Source of the DNA: an uncultured Lachnospiraceae bacterium
GTDB taxonomy: Bacteria; Bacillota; Clostridia; Lachnospirales; Lachnospiraceae
Direction of reading: 5' to 3'
Assembly (NCBI GenBank): GCA_948794795.1
Contig: CAQGLR010000019.1
Location: 17,054 to 81,053 of the forward strand
DNA length: 64,000 nucleotides
Shown here piece by piece: positions 7,279 to 16,016 of the stretch (within the stretch, counting starts at the first letter, position 1; the number at the start of each line of letters is the position of its first letter). The position numbers and the translations under genes were made by a program. The notes beneath the pieces are model-generated. The model saw nothing but the letters and a program-made list of their open reading frames with translations. It was not told where the DNA came from and searched no databases.

Positions 7279-9726
7279 TTAACTGTTCTTTTTAATACAC
7301 TGTTCCCCAAGTGTACAGAACAGTTCATTTACATCTATTGGTTTTGAAAGATGTGCTGTCATTCCTGCAGCAGATGATTTCTGCTTGTCTTCATCATATG
7401 CATTGGCAGTCATTGCAATAACTGGTATCCTGCGGGCATCATCCCTGTCCAGTTTACGTATAGCCTCTGTTGTTTCAATTCCATCCATATATGGCATACA
7501 TATATCCATAAGTACAGCATCAAAATACCATACAGCTGATGATTTAAATATTTCAAAGCCTTCCTTGCCGTTTTCTGCACATGTAACATTTATATCTGAA
7601 CTTTCTAATATAAGTTTTACAAGTTCTGTATTTACAGGATGGTCTTCACAAAGCAATACATTCTTTCCTGCAAGCAGTTTTTTAATATATTCAATGCTGC
7701 TGGAATCTTCCTTTGCAGTACTGTCTGACTTCCTTACTGGAAGGTATACTGTAAACTTTGTGCCAACATTTTCTTCACTTTCAAGTTTAATAAAACCACC
7801 CATCATATCTACAAGGTTTTTAACAATAGATAAGCCAAGGCCTGTACCAGCTGTCCTTGTAATTTCCCTTGTTTCTTCTTGTGAATATGGTTCAAATGCC
7901 TTGTCTGCAAATTTTTTACCCATGCCTGTGCCATTATCCTGCACTATAAATTTACAGTTACATCCTTTTATATTTTTTGCCATACATTCCAGTGTAAATT
8001 CAACTCTTCCGCCTTTAGGTGTAAATTTTATTGCATTGGAAAGCAGGTTTAAAAATATTTGTTTAATCCTTAGACTATCTACGTATACCTGGCCTCTGTA
8101 ACTCCATTTTGATGCATCTATAATAAGGTCTATATTTTTCCTGTCGGCTTCTGACTGTATTGAGTTAATAACACTTTCAAACATTTCATCCCATTCTGTA
8201 TCTTCATAACTAAGTGTCATTTTATGGCTTTCAATTTTACTTAAGTCAAGTGTGGCATTAATAAGCTGTACAAGAAATTCGCCTGAAGTTTTTATCTTGC
8301 CAAGGTATTCATCTTTCTGTTTAATTGAATTGCTTTCTATTGCAAGATTTGTAAAGCCTATTACAGCATTAAGAGGAGTCCTCATATCATGGCTCATATT
8401 AGAGAGAAATTCTGTTTTTGCCTTATTTGCTTTCCTTGCATCCTCGAGTGCATCAAAAAGCATTTTTTCCTTTTTCTGTTCCTCATATACTGCATCAGTA
8501 ACATCTTTTTTTGCTATTGTAACAAGATTGTGTTTCTGGTCAAGCCATCTTATGCTGACTTTATAGCGCTTTTCTATGCCATTAACTGTCCTGTCATAGT
8601 AAAATATATACTCCGATGCGTTTGAAAGTTTTTCTTTTATAAGCTTAGAATCCAGGTTCTCAAGAAACCTGTTCCTTTTATTCTCTGAAACTCCAGGTAT
8701 ATTATAAAAGACTTTCCGCATTGTATTGCTGTAATCTCCATTTCTCCCATATTTACCATTGTCAACATACATTTCAGGTTCTGCTGTAAAACAGCAGAAA
8801 TACCTGTTTTTAACTATATCTACACAAAGTATTGACAAAAATTCTGTCTTTACAACATTATTAAATGCTTCCCTTGTAAGAACCTCTTTAGTTATGTCTT
8901 CTTCTATAGCAAATACTATTATATCATTTGTATACGGGTTCTTTTTCATAGTTATATTAAACCGTATAAAAAGAGTCCCTGTATTTTTATTAATAACAAA
9001 TGGAAGCTCAAGAGTTAAAGTTCTCTTTCCTGAATTAAATATCCGGGCAAGCTCCCTGCTGTCAAAAATATTATAAAAACCTTCTTCTACGCCACTGTCT
9101 TTAAAAAGAAATTCTGCTATGTCATAGCACTCATCCAGGGACATGCCTGCATCAATAAGCCCTGACATAGTTTCACCTTTCATACATTCAACACGGTTCT
9201 TGGTTATATTATACCGGATTATACATATATAGTTGTCATAAAAATTACTAAGCCTCATTACTTCCTCGTCATAAAGCCTGTTCAGCCTTGCCACTGCTTC
9301 CTGTTCAAGTTTCCTGCTTATTGCAAGCTCTTCTTCAAGTTCTTTCTGCCTGTTTATGTCAACTATGCTGCAGCAGGCATATACCTGCCCGTCTGCCTGT
9401 CTTACTGGCATACAGCTTGTATAAAGCCATACATATTTTCCAGTACGGAAGTTAATATGCCTGAAAACACATTCTGAACTTTCCTCATTGTCAAATGCCA
9501 TAGTAAATATATGCAGCACTTTGCCTATATCATCCAGATGCAGTACATCAAAAATATCAATTTTCCTTAATTCTTCAATTTCCTTGCCTTCATGCCCAAC
9601 CATCTTTAAAGCAGATGGAGTTGCCGTTACAAGGATAACTTTATCATCTTTCCTCTGGTAAACAACACTTCCACATGCAATATTTATAGTTTCACCAGAT
9701 AAATCTCTATTATTTTCTAATTCCAT
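7279..9726 (-). CDS. soluble PAS-containing hybrid sensor histidine kinase with C-terminal receiver domain
   Basis: 815 residues with no clear membrane segment or signal peptide. The N-terminus (about 15-135) is PAS-like, and further PAS-like sensor regions appear to fill residues 150-420. The kinase core has the H-box SHDMRTPLNAVIGF with H446, an N-box (LLSNAIKFTPKGG), a G1 box (VQDNGTGMG) and GTGLGLSIV. A receiver domain follows, with acidic EDHPVN, phospho-acceptor D741 in VLMDICMPYMDG, and a Lys in LSKPID. There is no HPt domain, so the phosphate must pass to a separate partner that is not encoded next door. It reads into RNase H 14 bp later. The ligand or redox signal sensed is not evident. 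Confidence 0.9.
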   Translation of the reverse strand: MELENNRDLSGETINIACGSVVYQRKDDKVILVTATPSALKMVGHEGKEIEELRKIDIFDVLHLDDIGKVLHIFTMAFDNEESSECVFRHINFRTGKYVWLYTSCMPVRQADGQVYACCSIVDINRQKELEEELAISRKLEQEAVARLNRLYDEEVMRLSNFYDNYICIIRYNITKNRVECMKGETMSGLIDAGMSLDECYDIAEFLFKDSGVEEGFYNIFDSRELARIFNSGKRTLTLELPFVINKNTGTLFIRFNITMKKNPYTNDIIVFAIEEDITKEVLTREAFNNVVKTEFLSILCVDIVKNRYFCCFTAEPEMYVDNGKYGRNGDYSNTMRKVFYNIPGVSENKRNRFLENLDSKLIKEKLSNASEYIFYYDRTVNGIEKRYKVSIRWLDQKHNLVTIAKKDVTDAVYEEQKKEKMLFDALEDARKANKAKTEFLSNMSHDMRTPLNAVIGFTNLAIESNSIKQKDEYLGKIKTSGEFLVQLINATLDLSKIESHKMTLSYEDTEWDEMFESVINSIQSEADRKNIDLIIDASKWSYRGQVYVDSLRIKQIFLNLLSNAIKFTPKGGRVEFTLECMAKNIKGCNCKFIVQDNGTGMGKKFADKAFEPYSQEETREITRTAGTGLGLSIVKNLVDMMGGFIKLESEENVGTKFTVYLPVRKSDSTAKEDSSSIEYIKKLLAGKNVLLCEDHPVNTELVKLILESSDINVTCAENGKEGFEIFKSSAVWYFDAVLMDICMPYMDGIETTEAIRKLDRDDARRIPVIAMTANAYDEDKQKSSAAGMTAHLSKPIDVNELFCTLGEQCIKKNS

Positions 9727-9856
9727 AATTACTTTATCCCCACCTGTCCTAAAAAACGCTTATCCTTTATCACTGCAAAAACCAATGCCCTGCAAGCTGT
9801 TGTAAAAGACAAACTCCATATGCCGTAACTGCAGCGCATTTAGAAGCTCATGTATG

Positions 9857-9878
9857 GGAAAAGCGGCTTTACAGCCGC
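9857..9878 (-). terminator. terminator downstream of the hydrogenase gene
   Basis: Stem GCGGCT / AGCCGC with a 4-base loop, followed on the minus strand by TTTTCCC. It lies about 95 bp after the hydrogenase stop codon. A second, weaker hairpin (ATTCCATC / GATGGAAT, 9891-9929) lies between the stop and this site. The rest of 9727-9971 shows no gene. Confidence 0.65.
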
Positions 9879-9971
9879 AATTCCTTTAATATTCCATCCC
9901 ACCAGGTAAGAACCTTGTCCTGATGGAATAATATAAATGTTTATATATGTTTTACGTATATCTGGATGGCT

Positions 9972-11423
9972 TTAATCCCTGTGCATTGAGAATGATGACA
10001 TATCATAATTCTTAAGGTTTTCTACAATACTTCTGTTATCTGCTGTTTCTATCATGTCATCCCTGCTCTTTTTGAATTTAGGATATACACCATATGAACT
10101 TGGACCACCTACACAACCATTTTCACATGCCATTCCTTCTATAAATTCTTCATTTAATTTATTTACTTTAAGCTGCAGCAATGCTTTTTTACATTCTGTT
10201 GTACCGCTTGCCTTGCATACTGAAAGGCTGTTGCCATCACGGCCTGTTTCATTAAGATACTCTATAACAGATGCTGTTACACCGCCTGAATTGCCATATC
10301 TCTTGCCAAACTTACTTGCTTCCTGGTATCCGTCAACTTCATCAAAATGCTCTGTGTCAACTGCCAGCATTATTGCGTGGAGTTCGCTAAATGCAAGGAC
10401 TGCATCTGCGTTGCCTTCTATTTTCTGGTCTGTTACTTCTGATTTCTTAGCTATACATGGGCCAATAAATACAGTATATGCATCCGGCTCTTTTGCCTTA
10501 ATCATCCTTGATACAGCACACATAGGCGAAACTGTTGTTGATATAAGGTCTGCTGACTCTGGGAAATGTTTCCTTATCATATTTACAAACGCAGGACAGC
10601 ATGAAGTTGTCTTTCTTTCTCCCTTTTCATGTGCTTCCCACCATTCTTCTGCTTCACTTGAAGTTGTCATATCCCCGCCAAGGCCTACTTCTACCATATC
10701 TGTAAAGCCTGTTGCTATAAGTGCTTTACGCCAGCTTGCCATTGTTATGCCATTCTCAAACTGGCCTTCAATCGCAGGTGCAACAAGCGCATAAACTGGC
10801 CTGTCTGATTTAATTGCATTAATAACATCTACAATAAATGTTTTTGAACCTATTGCCCCAAAAGGACATTTATGTATACACTGGCCGCATTTAATACATT
10901 TCTCATCATCAATTACTGAAATACCATGTTCATCATATGTTATTGCGTCAACTGGACAGCTGAATTTGCATGGTCTCTGCAGGTGCACAATAACATGGAA
11001 TGGACAGGCTTTAGCACACATTCCACATTCACGGCAGTGGTTAGGGTCAATCTTTGGATGCTTTCCATCCATTGTGATTGCACCAAATTTACATGAGTTC
11101 ATACAGGATTTGCCTAAACAGTTCTGGCAGTTGTCAGTAATAATATAACTTGCAATCGGACAGTCAGCACATGCAGACGGGATTACCTGTATTATATTGC
11201 CATCATCAACTTCACCTGGTGCTTTCCCTTCGGCAAGCCTTACACGCTGCCTGATTATTTCACGCTCTTTGTAAATACAGCAGCGGAACTCAGGTTCTGG
11301 CCCTTCTATAATTTTATATGGGATATTATCCCTTTCCTCCTCAAGTTTCCCTTCAAACGCTAGTTTTGCAACCATATTTAAAACTTCATGTTTTAAATTA
11401 ATAATTCCTTCATCAGCAAACAT
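9972..11423 (-). CDS. monomeric [FeFe]-hydrogenase with multiple 4Fe-4S clusters
   Basis: 483 residues. The N-terminal third is ferredoxin-like and Cys-rich: CADCP, CQNCLGKSCMNSC, HCRECGMCAKACP and CIKCGQCIHKCP indicate several 4Fe-4S clusters. The H-cluster domain then shows all three signatures: TSCCPAFV, IGPCIAKKSE and EGMACENGCVGGP. This is the pattern of the monomeric ferredoxin-linked group often called group B in clostridia. It should catalyse reversible proton reduction to H2 in the cytoplasm, draining electrons from fermentation. No maturation genes (hydEFG) are in the window. A consensus promoter lies upstream and a terminator downstream, so it is probably transcribed alone. Starts at ATG 11423 behind GAGGAGG. 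Confidence 0.93.
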   Translation of the reverse strand: MFADEGIINLKHEVLNMVAKLAFEGKLEEERDNIPYKIIEGPEPEFRCCIYKEREIIRQRVRLAEGKAPGEVDDGNIIQVIPSACADCPIASYIITDNCQNCLGKSCMNSCKFGAITMDGKHPKIDPNHCRECGMCAKACPFHVIVHLQRPCKFSCPVDAITYDEHGISVIDDEKCIKCGQCIHKCPFGAIGSKTFIVDVINAIKSDRPVYALVAPAIEGQFENGITMASWRKALIATGFTDMVEVGLGGDMTTSSEAEEWWEAHEKGERKTTSCCPAFVNMIRKHFPESADLISTTVSPMCAVSRMIKAKEPDAYTVFIGPCIAKKSEVTDQKIEGNADAVLAFSELHAIMLAVDTEHFDEVDGYQEASKFGKRYGNSGGVTASVIEYLNETGRDGNSLSVCKASGTTECKKALLQLKVNKLNEEFIEGMACENGCVGGPSSYGVYPKFKKSRDDMIETADNRSIVENLKNYDMSSFSMHRD

Positions 11424-11468
11424 ATGCTTTCCTCCTCTTTTTTATAAACATCAAATAACCTGTTTATA

Positions 11469-11497
11469 AGTATATACTATATGAATAATTTTCTCAA
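11469..11497 (-). promoter_or_regulatory. promoter for the [FeFe]-hydrogenase
   Basis: Read on the minus strand: TTGAGA (11492-11497), a 17-bp spacer, then TATACT (11469-11474). It ends about 45 bp before the hydrogenase start codon. Spacing and both hexamers are close to the housekeeping sigma consensus. Confidence 0.6.
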
Positions 11498-11545
11498 TAC
11501 CTGTTTTTTTTGAGTTTTCTCATTTTTTAAATATACAAGTATTTT

Positions 11546-11604
11546 GGCTCTGGCAATTCCAAAATTTTACAAGTTATGCGGCTCTGGCAATTCCAAAATT
11601 TTAC
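11546..11604. repeat. two direct copies of a 25-bp interspersed repeat
   Basis: Identical 25-base copies at 11546-11570 and 11580-11604, with the core TCTGGCAATTCCAAAATTT, start 34 bp apart. A third copy with two base changes lies at 47064-47088, and the window ends inside what looks like a fourth at 63992-64000. All lie between genes. The core includes the self-complementary AAAATTTT. The function is unknown; it resembles a short interspersed genomic repeat family. Confidence 0.75.
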
Positions 11605-11657
11605 CAACAGCAGCCCGTTTGCACTTGGATGGGATACGCAGTGATGCATAAAGCTCC

Positions 11658-11695
11658 AAATGCTTAATAGAAACTTTTGTTTCTATTAAGCATTT
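11658..11695. repeat. perfect 17-bp inverted repeat, possible terminator
   Basis: Two 17-base arms (starting AAATGCTTAATAGAAAC) separated by TTTT form a perfect stem. The site lies 115 bp after the DUF2325 stop on the minus strand. The flanking T-run is poor on both strands, so it may be a terminator or a small palindromic repeat. The rest of the 385-bp gap 11424-11808 holds the repeats at 11546-11604 and the hydrogenase promoter. Confidence 0.55.
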
Positions 11696-11808
11696 AAGAC
11701 TAGATTTAAACATCAGTATTGCCGTACAATTATGTTATTTTTATATAAAATATATGGGATTTTTATTTGAATTTTAAAATAGAATAATATTTTGTACTAG
11801 ATATATGA

Positions 11809-12153
11809 TTATCCTGTTGTTACAAGGCTTTCTAATATTTCGTTTAATGCATATTTACTGCTTGTATGGCAGCGCACAATATCTGCCCCGCATTTCTGCG
11901 CCTCATTTATAGCACATTTTACCATTTTATGTGAAACTGTACTGGTAAATAATATGAGTGCATCAGGACTGCCTATCTGGCCGCTTAAATTACCTGGCAT
12001 CTGCGTAAATATCTTTACTTTACAGTTATGCTGCCTGCATATTTTTTTATATTGGCAGGCCATTCTGTCATGTCCTCCTATAATAACAATACTCACTTTT
12101 TCCCTCATTTCTGCGCTGCTTTTTGCGCATTCCAAATTAGATACTATATACAC
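11809..12153 (-). CDS. DUF2325 family protein
   Basis: 114 residues from a GTG start that overlaps the end of the DUF3793 gene by 17 bp; an internal ATG at 12105 is an alternative. The core is a small alpha/beta fold: VSIVIIGGHDRMACQYKKI, then IFTQMPGN, then DALILFTSTVSHKM, then ADIVRCHTSSKYALNEIL. This matches the DUF2325 family by the GGHDRM and late C-H-T-S patterns. No biochemical role is established for the family. Pairing with DUF3793 next to feo genes suggests an iron-related or redox-related task (inference). It is the last gene of a two-gene unit that starts behind an iron-box-like palindrome. Confidence 0.75.
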   Translation of the reverse strand: MYIVSNLECAKSSAEMREKVSIVIIGGHDRMACQYKKICRQHNCKVKIFTQMPGNLSGQIGSPDALILFTSTVSHKMVKCAINEAQKCGADIVRCHTSSKYALNEILESLVTTG

Positions 12154-12760
12154 AACTTTGAAATTTTCCTGTACTGCATGCCTTTATAATATATTCCATA
12201 TCCATACCGCTTGAAAGCAGCCTTATAAGCAGTTCTTCTGCTGTTTTAAATTTTTCAAACAATTTTATTTTATTATCAACATCTTTATATACTTTCCAGT
12301 ATCCTGTATATAAAAAATTTCTTCCATTATTATCTATAAATCCCTTTACATCCTCTGCTGGATAACCAAGTATAAGACCTATTTCATGCGGAAATTTACC
12401 ATTGCCACATATGTAATCCTGGTATCTTTTACTGAACATATATAATACATATCCAATCTGTAATTCCACATATCCTTCTGATTTAAGAATTTCTTTTACA
12501 TCTTTCCTGTAAAGATAGCTTTCAAGTTGTTTTCTACGGAATAAAAGTATTACTACTTTCTTATCTGTTTTAATCATCCTGAAAAATGAAATGCCTGTAT
12601 TCTTTAACATATCCATAGCAGTGTTCTCCATATCAGCTGGTATTGCCAGAAGATTAGAAACCTTAAGCCCTGTAAGAAAAGGTGCACATTGCAGCGCAAG
12701 CTGTGTTTCAATACTTTTTAAATCCATTTTTAAAATCATTTCAATAACCTTCTGTTTCAT
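12137..12760 (-). CDS. DUF3793 family protein
   Basis: 207 residues from ATG 12760 behind AAAGGAGG. The pattern QLALQCAPFLTGLKVSNLL near the N-terminus, the central LFRRKQLESYL and FPHEIGLILGYPAEDVKGFI are characteristic of DUF3793 proteins of clostridia. The FLTGLK..NL motif and the late GYP..DV segment recur in that family. No membrane segment and no catalytic motif that I can name. The function is unknown. It is translated just before DUF2325, with overlapping frames, and lies directly downstream of the feo operon terminator. Its own upstream region has two overlapping palindromes, one with the TTAG-N6-CTAA form also seen in front of the feo genes, so iron-dependent control is likely. Confidence 0.78.
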   Translation of the reverse strand: MKQKVIEMILKMDLKSIETQLALQCAPFLTGLKVSNLLAIPADMENTAMDMLKNTGISFFRMIKTDKKVVILLFRRKQLESYLYRKDVKEILKSEGYVELQIGYVLYMFSKRYQDYICGNGKFPHEIGLILGYPAEDVKGFIDNNGRNFLYTGYWKVYKDVDNKIKLFEKFKTAEELLIRLLSSGMDMEYIIKACSTGKFQSCVYSI

Positions 12761-12774
12761 ATGCCCTCCTTTTA

Positions 12775-12807
12775 TTAGTTTTAACTAACTATAATTAATT
12801 ATAGCTA
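12775..12807 (-). promoter_or_regulatory. iron-box-like palindromes upstream of DUF3793
   Basis: TTAGTTTTAACTAA (12775-12788) is an inverted repeat of TTAGTT/AACTAA. It is followed directly by the perfect 16-bp palindrome CTATAATTAATTATAG (12789-12804). TTAG-N6-CTAA is close to the DtxR/IdeR/MntR operator form and matches the sites at 15466 and 16017. The location 15-45 bp upstream of the start codon fits a repressor site. Confidence 0.55.
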
Positions 12808-12840
12808 ATAAAAGTTGCTTAGTCAATACTTTATATAATA

Positions 12841-12887
12841 AAAAAATACCCCATTTTACAGAATATATACTATCTGTAAAATGGGGT
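12841..12887 (-). terminator. terminator of the feo operon
   Basis: A 15-bp perfect stem ACCCCATTTTACAGA / TCTGTAAAATGGGGT (12848-12887) with a 10-base loop, followed on the minus strand by a long T-rich run. It lies 35 bp after the Cys-rich gene stop. Confidence 0.85.
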
Positions 12888-12921
12888 GTCTGCCCAGAAA
12901 TTAAAATAAAAATCTTATTTT

Positions 12922-13059
12922 CTATTTACAGCCGCCTCTGCACTTACTACAGTCACAACCACATTGCAAAGACTTTCCATTTCTTTTATTTATAACCATA
13001 CTGCGTATTGCAAGCAGGATACATAAGGCAACTATTGCCCCTGTAACCAATGTTCCCAT
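12922..13059 (-). CDS. FeoB-associated Cys-rich membrane protein
   Basis: A 45-residue ORF, found by reading between annotated genes. ATG 13059 is preceded by AAAGGAG. The protein has one N-terminal membrane helix (LVTGAIVALCILLAI) and a short C-terminal tail with five Cys: QCGCDCSKCRGGCK. This is the layout of the small Cys-rich proteins commonly encoded after FeoB in Firmicutes. The tail could bind iron(II) or an iron-sulfur cluster near the FeoB pore (inference from family context). It is the last gene of the feo operon, 90 bp after feoB and followed by a strong terminator. Confidence 0.85.
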   Translation of the reverse strand: MGTLVTGAIVALCILLAIRSMVINKRNGKSLQCGCDCSKCRGGCK

Positions 13060-13149
13060 AAATATATTTCTCCTTTCATTAAGCATGTTTAGAAACCACT
13101 CTTATGCCACTGCCTGGCTTATATGCATCTGCAGATATTTTAATATTGT

Positions 13150-15333
13150 TTATTCTGCATGTGCAAGTTTTGTTTTTAATACATTCTTCTCATGGCCAGG
13201 CCTGAAAAGTAAGTAAATAAATGCTATTATAAATAAAAATGCTATAAATGTCCATATTCCAAAACCATTGCCTGTAAATAAACTTCCAATCTGGTATATA
13301 CAAAGTGATACTATATATGCAAGCACTGTCTGGTACCCTATTGCTGTAAAAAACCAGCGGATATTATTCATCTCACGTTTAATTGCCCCCATTGCTGCAA
13401 AACAAGGTGCACACAAAAGGTTAAACACAAGGAATGAATATGCTGGCAGGGCGGCCATGCTTGCACCAACTGCTGCCAGAAGGTCTGGTGTATCCTCTGC
13501 TGCTTCTGAACCAATCCCAGAAAGTATTCCAAATGTAGTTACCACATTTTCTTTTGCAATAAGTCCTGTAACAGCAGCAACTGCCATTTTCCAGTTACCC
13601 CACCCAAGCGGTGCAAATAGTGGGGCTATAATTCCTCCTATTGCTGCAAGTATACTTTTATCAAGCTGTTCTTCTTCAAGCATTCCAAACTTGCCATCCG
13701 CCCAGCCAAATCCTTGCAGGAACCAGAGGACTACTGCTGAAAGAAGGATAATTGTGCCTGCTTTTTTAATAAATGACCAGCCTCTTTCCCACATACTTCT
13801 AAGTACATTGGTAACAGTTGGCATATGGTAAGCAGGAAGTTCCATAACAAATGGTGCTGGGTCCCCAGCAAAAAGCTTTGTTTTCTTTAATATAATTCCT
13901 GAGCATACGATTGCTGCAATACCTACAAGCCATGCACTGTATGATACCCACCATGCATTATTAAATAAAGCACCTGCAATAAGGGCAATAATTGGAAGTT
14001 TCGCACCACAAGGTATAAATGTAGTAGTCATTATTGTGATTTTACGGTCCCTGTCACTTTCAATAGTCCTTGAAGCCATAATTCCAGGAACGCCACATCC
14101 ACTGCCAATAAGCATAGGTATAAATGATTTGCCTGAAAGCCCAAACTTACGGAAAACACGGTCCATTATAAATGCAACCCTTGCCATATATCCACATGAT
14201 TCCAGGAATGCAAGGAATATAAATAATATAAGCATCTGTGGCACAAATCCAAGTACTGCACCTGTTCCGCCAATAATTCCATCTACAACAAGCCCTGAAA
14301 GCCATTCTGCACAGCCTATAGATTCAAGAAGCCCGCTTACAGCACCAGGTATTCCAGGAATATGTAAAGACTCAATCCCAAGGAAGTTCCAGCCATCGCC
14401 AAATACCCCGTCATTAGCCCAGTCCGTAGCCCATGTACCAACAGTAGTAACAGATACATAATATACTACAAACATTACAGCCGCAAAAATTGGAAGCGCA
14501 AGTATCCTGTTAGTGACAATCCTGTCGATTTTATCTGAAACCGGTAAACTGCCTTTATTTCCTTTTGTATAACATTCTCCAATAATAGATGAAATATATA
14601 CATATCTCTCATTGGTAATAATACTTTCTGTATCATCATCAAACTTTTCTTCCATTGTTTTAATTTCTTCTGTTATATCAGGAAGGTTATCTGACTGTTC
14701 TATAATTTTACTATCCTTTTCAAGAAGCTTTATTGCAAAATACCTTTTCTGCCTTTCTGGCACTTTGCCATTTAATTTCTCCATAACTCCTTGTATTATT
14801 TCTTCACAGTCATCAGAAAACTTGTGTACAACTGGTGTACTGCCTTTTCCTGCCAAAGCTGTTGCCTTCTCTGCTGCTTCCATAATCCCTGTACCTTTAA
14901 GCGCTGAAATAGCAACTGCTTCACAGCCAAGCTTTTCCCCAAGCTTGCCAATATGTATTTTGTCACCTGATTTTTCAATTATGTCTGCCATATTGACAGC
15001 TATAATAACTGGTATGCCCAGCTCAAGTATCTGTGTTGATAAATACAAATTTCTTTCAATATTTGTACCATCTATAACATTAATAATAACATCTGGGGTT
15101 TCACCTGTTAAATAATTTCTTGCAACTACTTCTTCAAGTGTATAAGGTGACAGTGAATAAATCCCTGGCAGGTCTATAATAGTTATATCTTTATGTCCCT
15201 TTAACTTTCCCTCTTTTCTCTCAACAGTAACACCTGGCCAGTTTCCAACAAACTGGTTTGAACCTGTAAGTGCATTAAATAATGTTGTCTTACCACAATT
15301 TGGATTTCCTGCTAATGCAATCTTAACTGGCAT
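13150..15333 (-). CDS. feoB: ferrous iron transport protein B
   Basis: 727 residues. An N-terminal G domain has GNPNCGKTT (G1), DLPGIYSLSP (G3) and NMAD (G4). A GDI-like helical region follows, then a large membrane part with two Gate-type segments (FVPQMLILFIFLAFLESCGYMARVAF, shown here only as landmarks FVPQM and ESCGYMAR, and GCGVPGI). Cys residues typical of FeoB pores are present (SGCGVPG, FIPCGAKLP). It imports Fe2+ across the cytoplasmic membrane under anaerobic conditions. It follows two feoA genes and precedes the Cys-rich membrane protein. A perfect iron-box-like palindrome lies 133-146 bp upstream, between feoA and feoB, so feoB may also have its own iron-controlled promoter. Secure call. 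Confidence 0.96.
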   Translation of the reverse strand: MPVKIALAGNPNCGKTTLFNALTGSNQFVGNWPGVTVERKEGKLKGHKDITIIDLPGIYSLSPYTLEEVVARNYLTGETPDVIINVIDGTNIERNLYLSTQILELGIPVIIAVNMADIIEKSGDKIHIGKLGEKLGCEAVAISALKGTGIMEAAEKATALAGKGSTPVVHKFSDDCEEIIQGVMEKLNGKVPERQKRYFAIKLLEKDSKIIEQSDNLPDITEEIKTMEEKFDDDTESIITNERYVYISSIIGECYTKGNKGSLPVSDKIDRIVTNRILALPIFAAVMFVVYYVSVTTVGTWATDWANDGVFGDGWNFLGIESLHIPGIPGAVSGLLESIGCAEWLSGLVVDGIIGGTGAVLGFVPQMLILFIFLAFLESCGYMARVAFIMDRVFRKFGLSGKSFIPMLIGSGCGVPGIMASRTIESDRDRKITIMTTTFIPCGAKLPIIALIAGALFNNAWWVSYSAWLVGIAAIVCSGIILKKTKLFAGDPAPFVMELPAYHMPTVTNVLRSMWERGWSFIKKAGTIILLSAVVLWFLQGFGWADGKFGMLEEEQLDKSILAAIGGIIAPLFAPLGWGNWKMAVAAVTGLIAKENVVTTFGILSGIGSEAAEDTPDLLAAVGASMAALPAYSFLVFNLLCAPCFAAMGAIKREMNNIRWFFTAIGYQTVLAYIVSLCIYQIGSLFTGNGFGIWTFIAFLFIIAFIYLLFRPGHEKNVLKTKLAHAE

Positions 15334-15465
15334 ATCTAATGCCTCCTATCTTTTTTAAATTTATTTCCACAAATGCAAAGCCAAAATGTGCAATCTGCCA
15401 TGTTTCTTATAGCGGGGCACTTTGCTTAGTTACACAAAACGTTATATAGTCTTATCTCATTAATA

Positions 15466-15479
15466 TTAGTATATACTAA
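15466..15479 (-). promoter_or_regulatory. perfect iron-box-like palindrome upstream of feoB
   Basis: TTAGTATATACTAA is a perfect 14-bp palindrome in the 172-bp gap between the second feoA and feoB. It has the same TTAG-N6-CTAA form as the sites near 12775 and 16017. A DtxR-family metalloregulator is the likely binder; a Fur box would look different. The regulator gene is not in the window. Confidence 0.65.
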
Positions 15480-15505
15480 CCCATAAGCAAAAAAATATAT
15501 ATTAT

Positions 15506-15727
15506 CTACTCAACCTCTATCATTTCCGCATCTGCCTTACGGAGTGACAACTCATATCCCCGGACTGTCACTTCTACAGGGTCTCCCAGAGGTGCAACTT
15601 TTCTTACATAGATGTCTACACCCTTTGTAATACCCATATCCATAATCCTTCTCTTTACAGGACCTTCCCCGTCAAGCTTAATAACCCTGACAGTATTTCC
15701 GCTTTCTATTTCCTTTAAAGTCCTCAT
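15506..15727 (-). CDS. feoA: FeoA family protein (second copy)
   Basis: 73 residues, ATG 15727 behind GGAGGTC. It has the SH3-like FeoA pattern: IESGNTVRVIKLDGEGPVKR, then RIMDMGITKGVDIYVRKVAPLGDP, then VTVRGYELSLRKADAEMIEVE at the end. The family assists FeoB at the membrane, probably by docking to the G domain. It comes 39 bp after the first feoA copy and before feoB. Tandem FeoA genes are common in clostridia. This copy keeps the classical RGYELSLRK motif, so it is the more typical of the two. Confidence 0.92.
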   Translation of the reverse strand: MRTLKEIESGNTVRVIKLDGEGPVKRRIMDMGITKGVDIYVRKVAPLGDPVEVTVRGYELSLRKADAEMIEVE

Positions 15728-15766
15728 TTTGCCAAGACCTCCATTCTATACCAGTATTTCCCCCTG

Positions 15767-15976
15767 TTATACCATAATCCTTCCCGCCAGGTCTTTACCA
15801 ATGGCAACCCTTGAATCCTTTATGCTGACAATTATATTGCCTCCAGATTCAGATATAACTTTAACAATCCCCCCTGTGGTAAAACCAAGCTTTTCAAGAA
15901 ACTTCCTGGTTTCCCCTTTTCCACCAATACGCTTTATTTCATACTGTTCACCAGCATTTACAAAAGTAAGTGGCAT
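15767..15976 (-). CDS. feoA: FeoA family protein (first copy)
   Basis: 69 residues from ATG 15976 behind AGGAGGGG. SH3-like fold pattern: AGEQYEIKRIGGKGETRKFLEKLGFTTGG region, ending in VSIKDSRVAIGKDLAGRIMV. It differs from the downstream copy mainly in the middle strand and carries the DSRVAIGKDLA ending seen in the first FeoA of clostridial operons. It is the first gene of the feo operon, 41 bp downstream of an iron-box-like site, so its promoter is likely metal-repressed. Confidence 0.9.
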   Translation of the reverse strand: MPLTFVNAGEQYEIKRIGGKGETRKFLEKLGFTTGGIVKVISESGGNIIVSIKDSRVAIGKDLAGRIMV

Positions 15977-16016
15977 ATATAACCCCTCCTAGTATTTATT
16001 TATTTTTTATTATATA

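Noticed and set aside
11546..11604. CRISPR-like pair of repeats
   Set aside because: Only two copies with a 9-bp gap, no spacer of proper length, no cas genes.
13268..15115. Plus-strand ORFs of 141-187 residues opposite feoB
   Set aside because: No ribosome binding site or known motif; feoB is complete and intact on the other strand.
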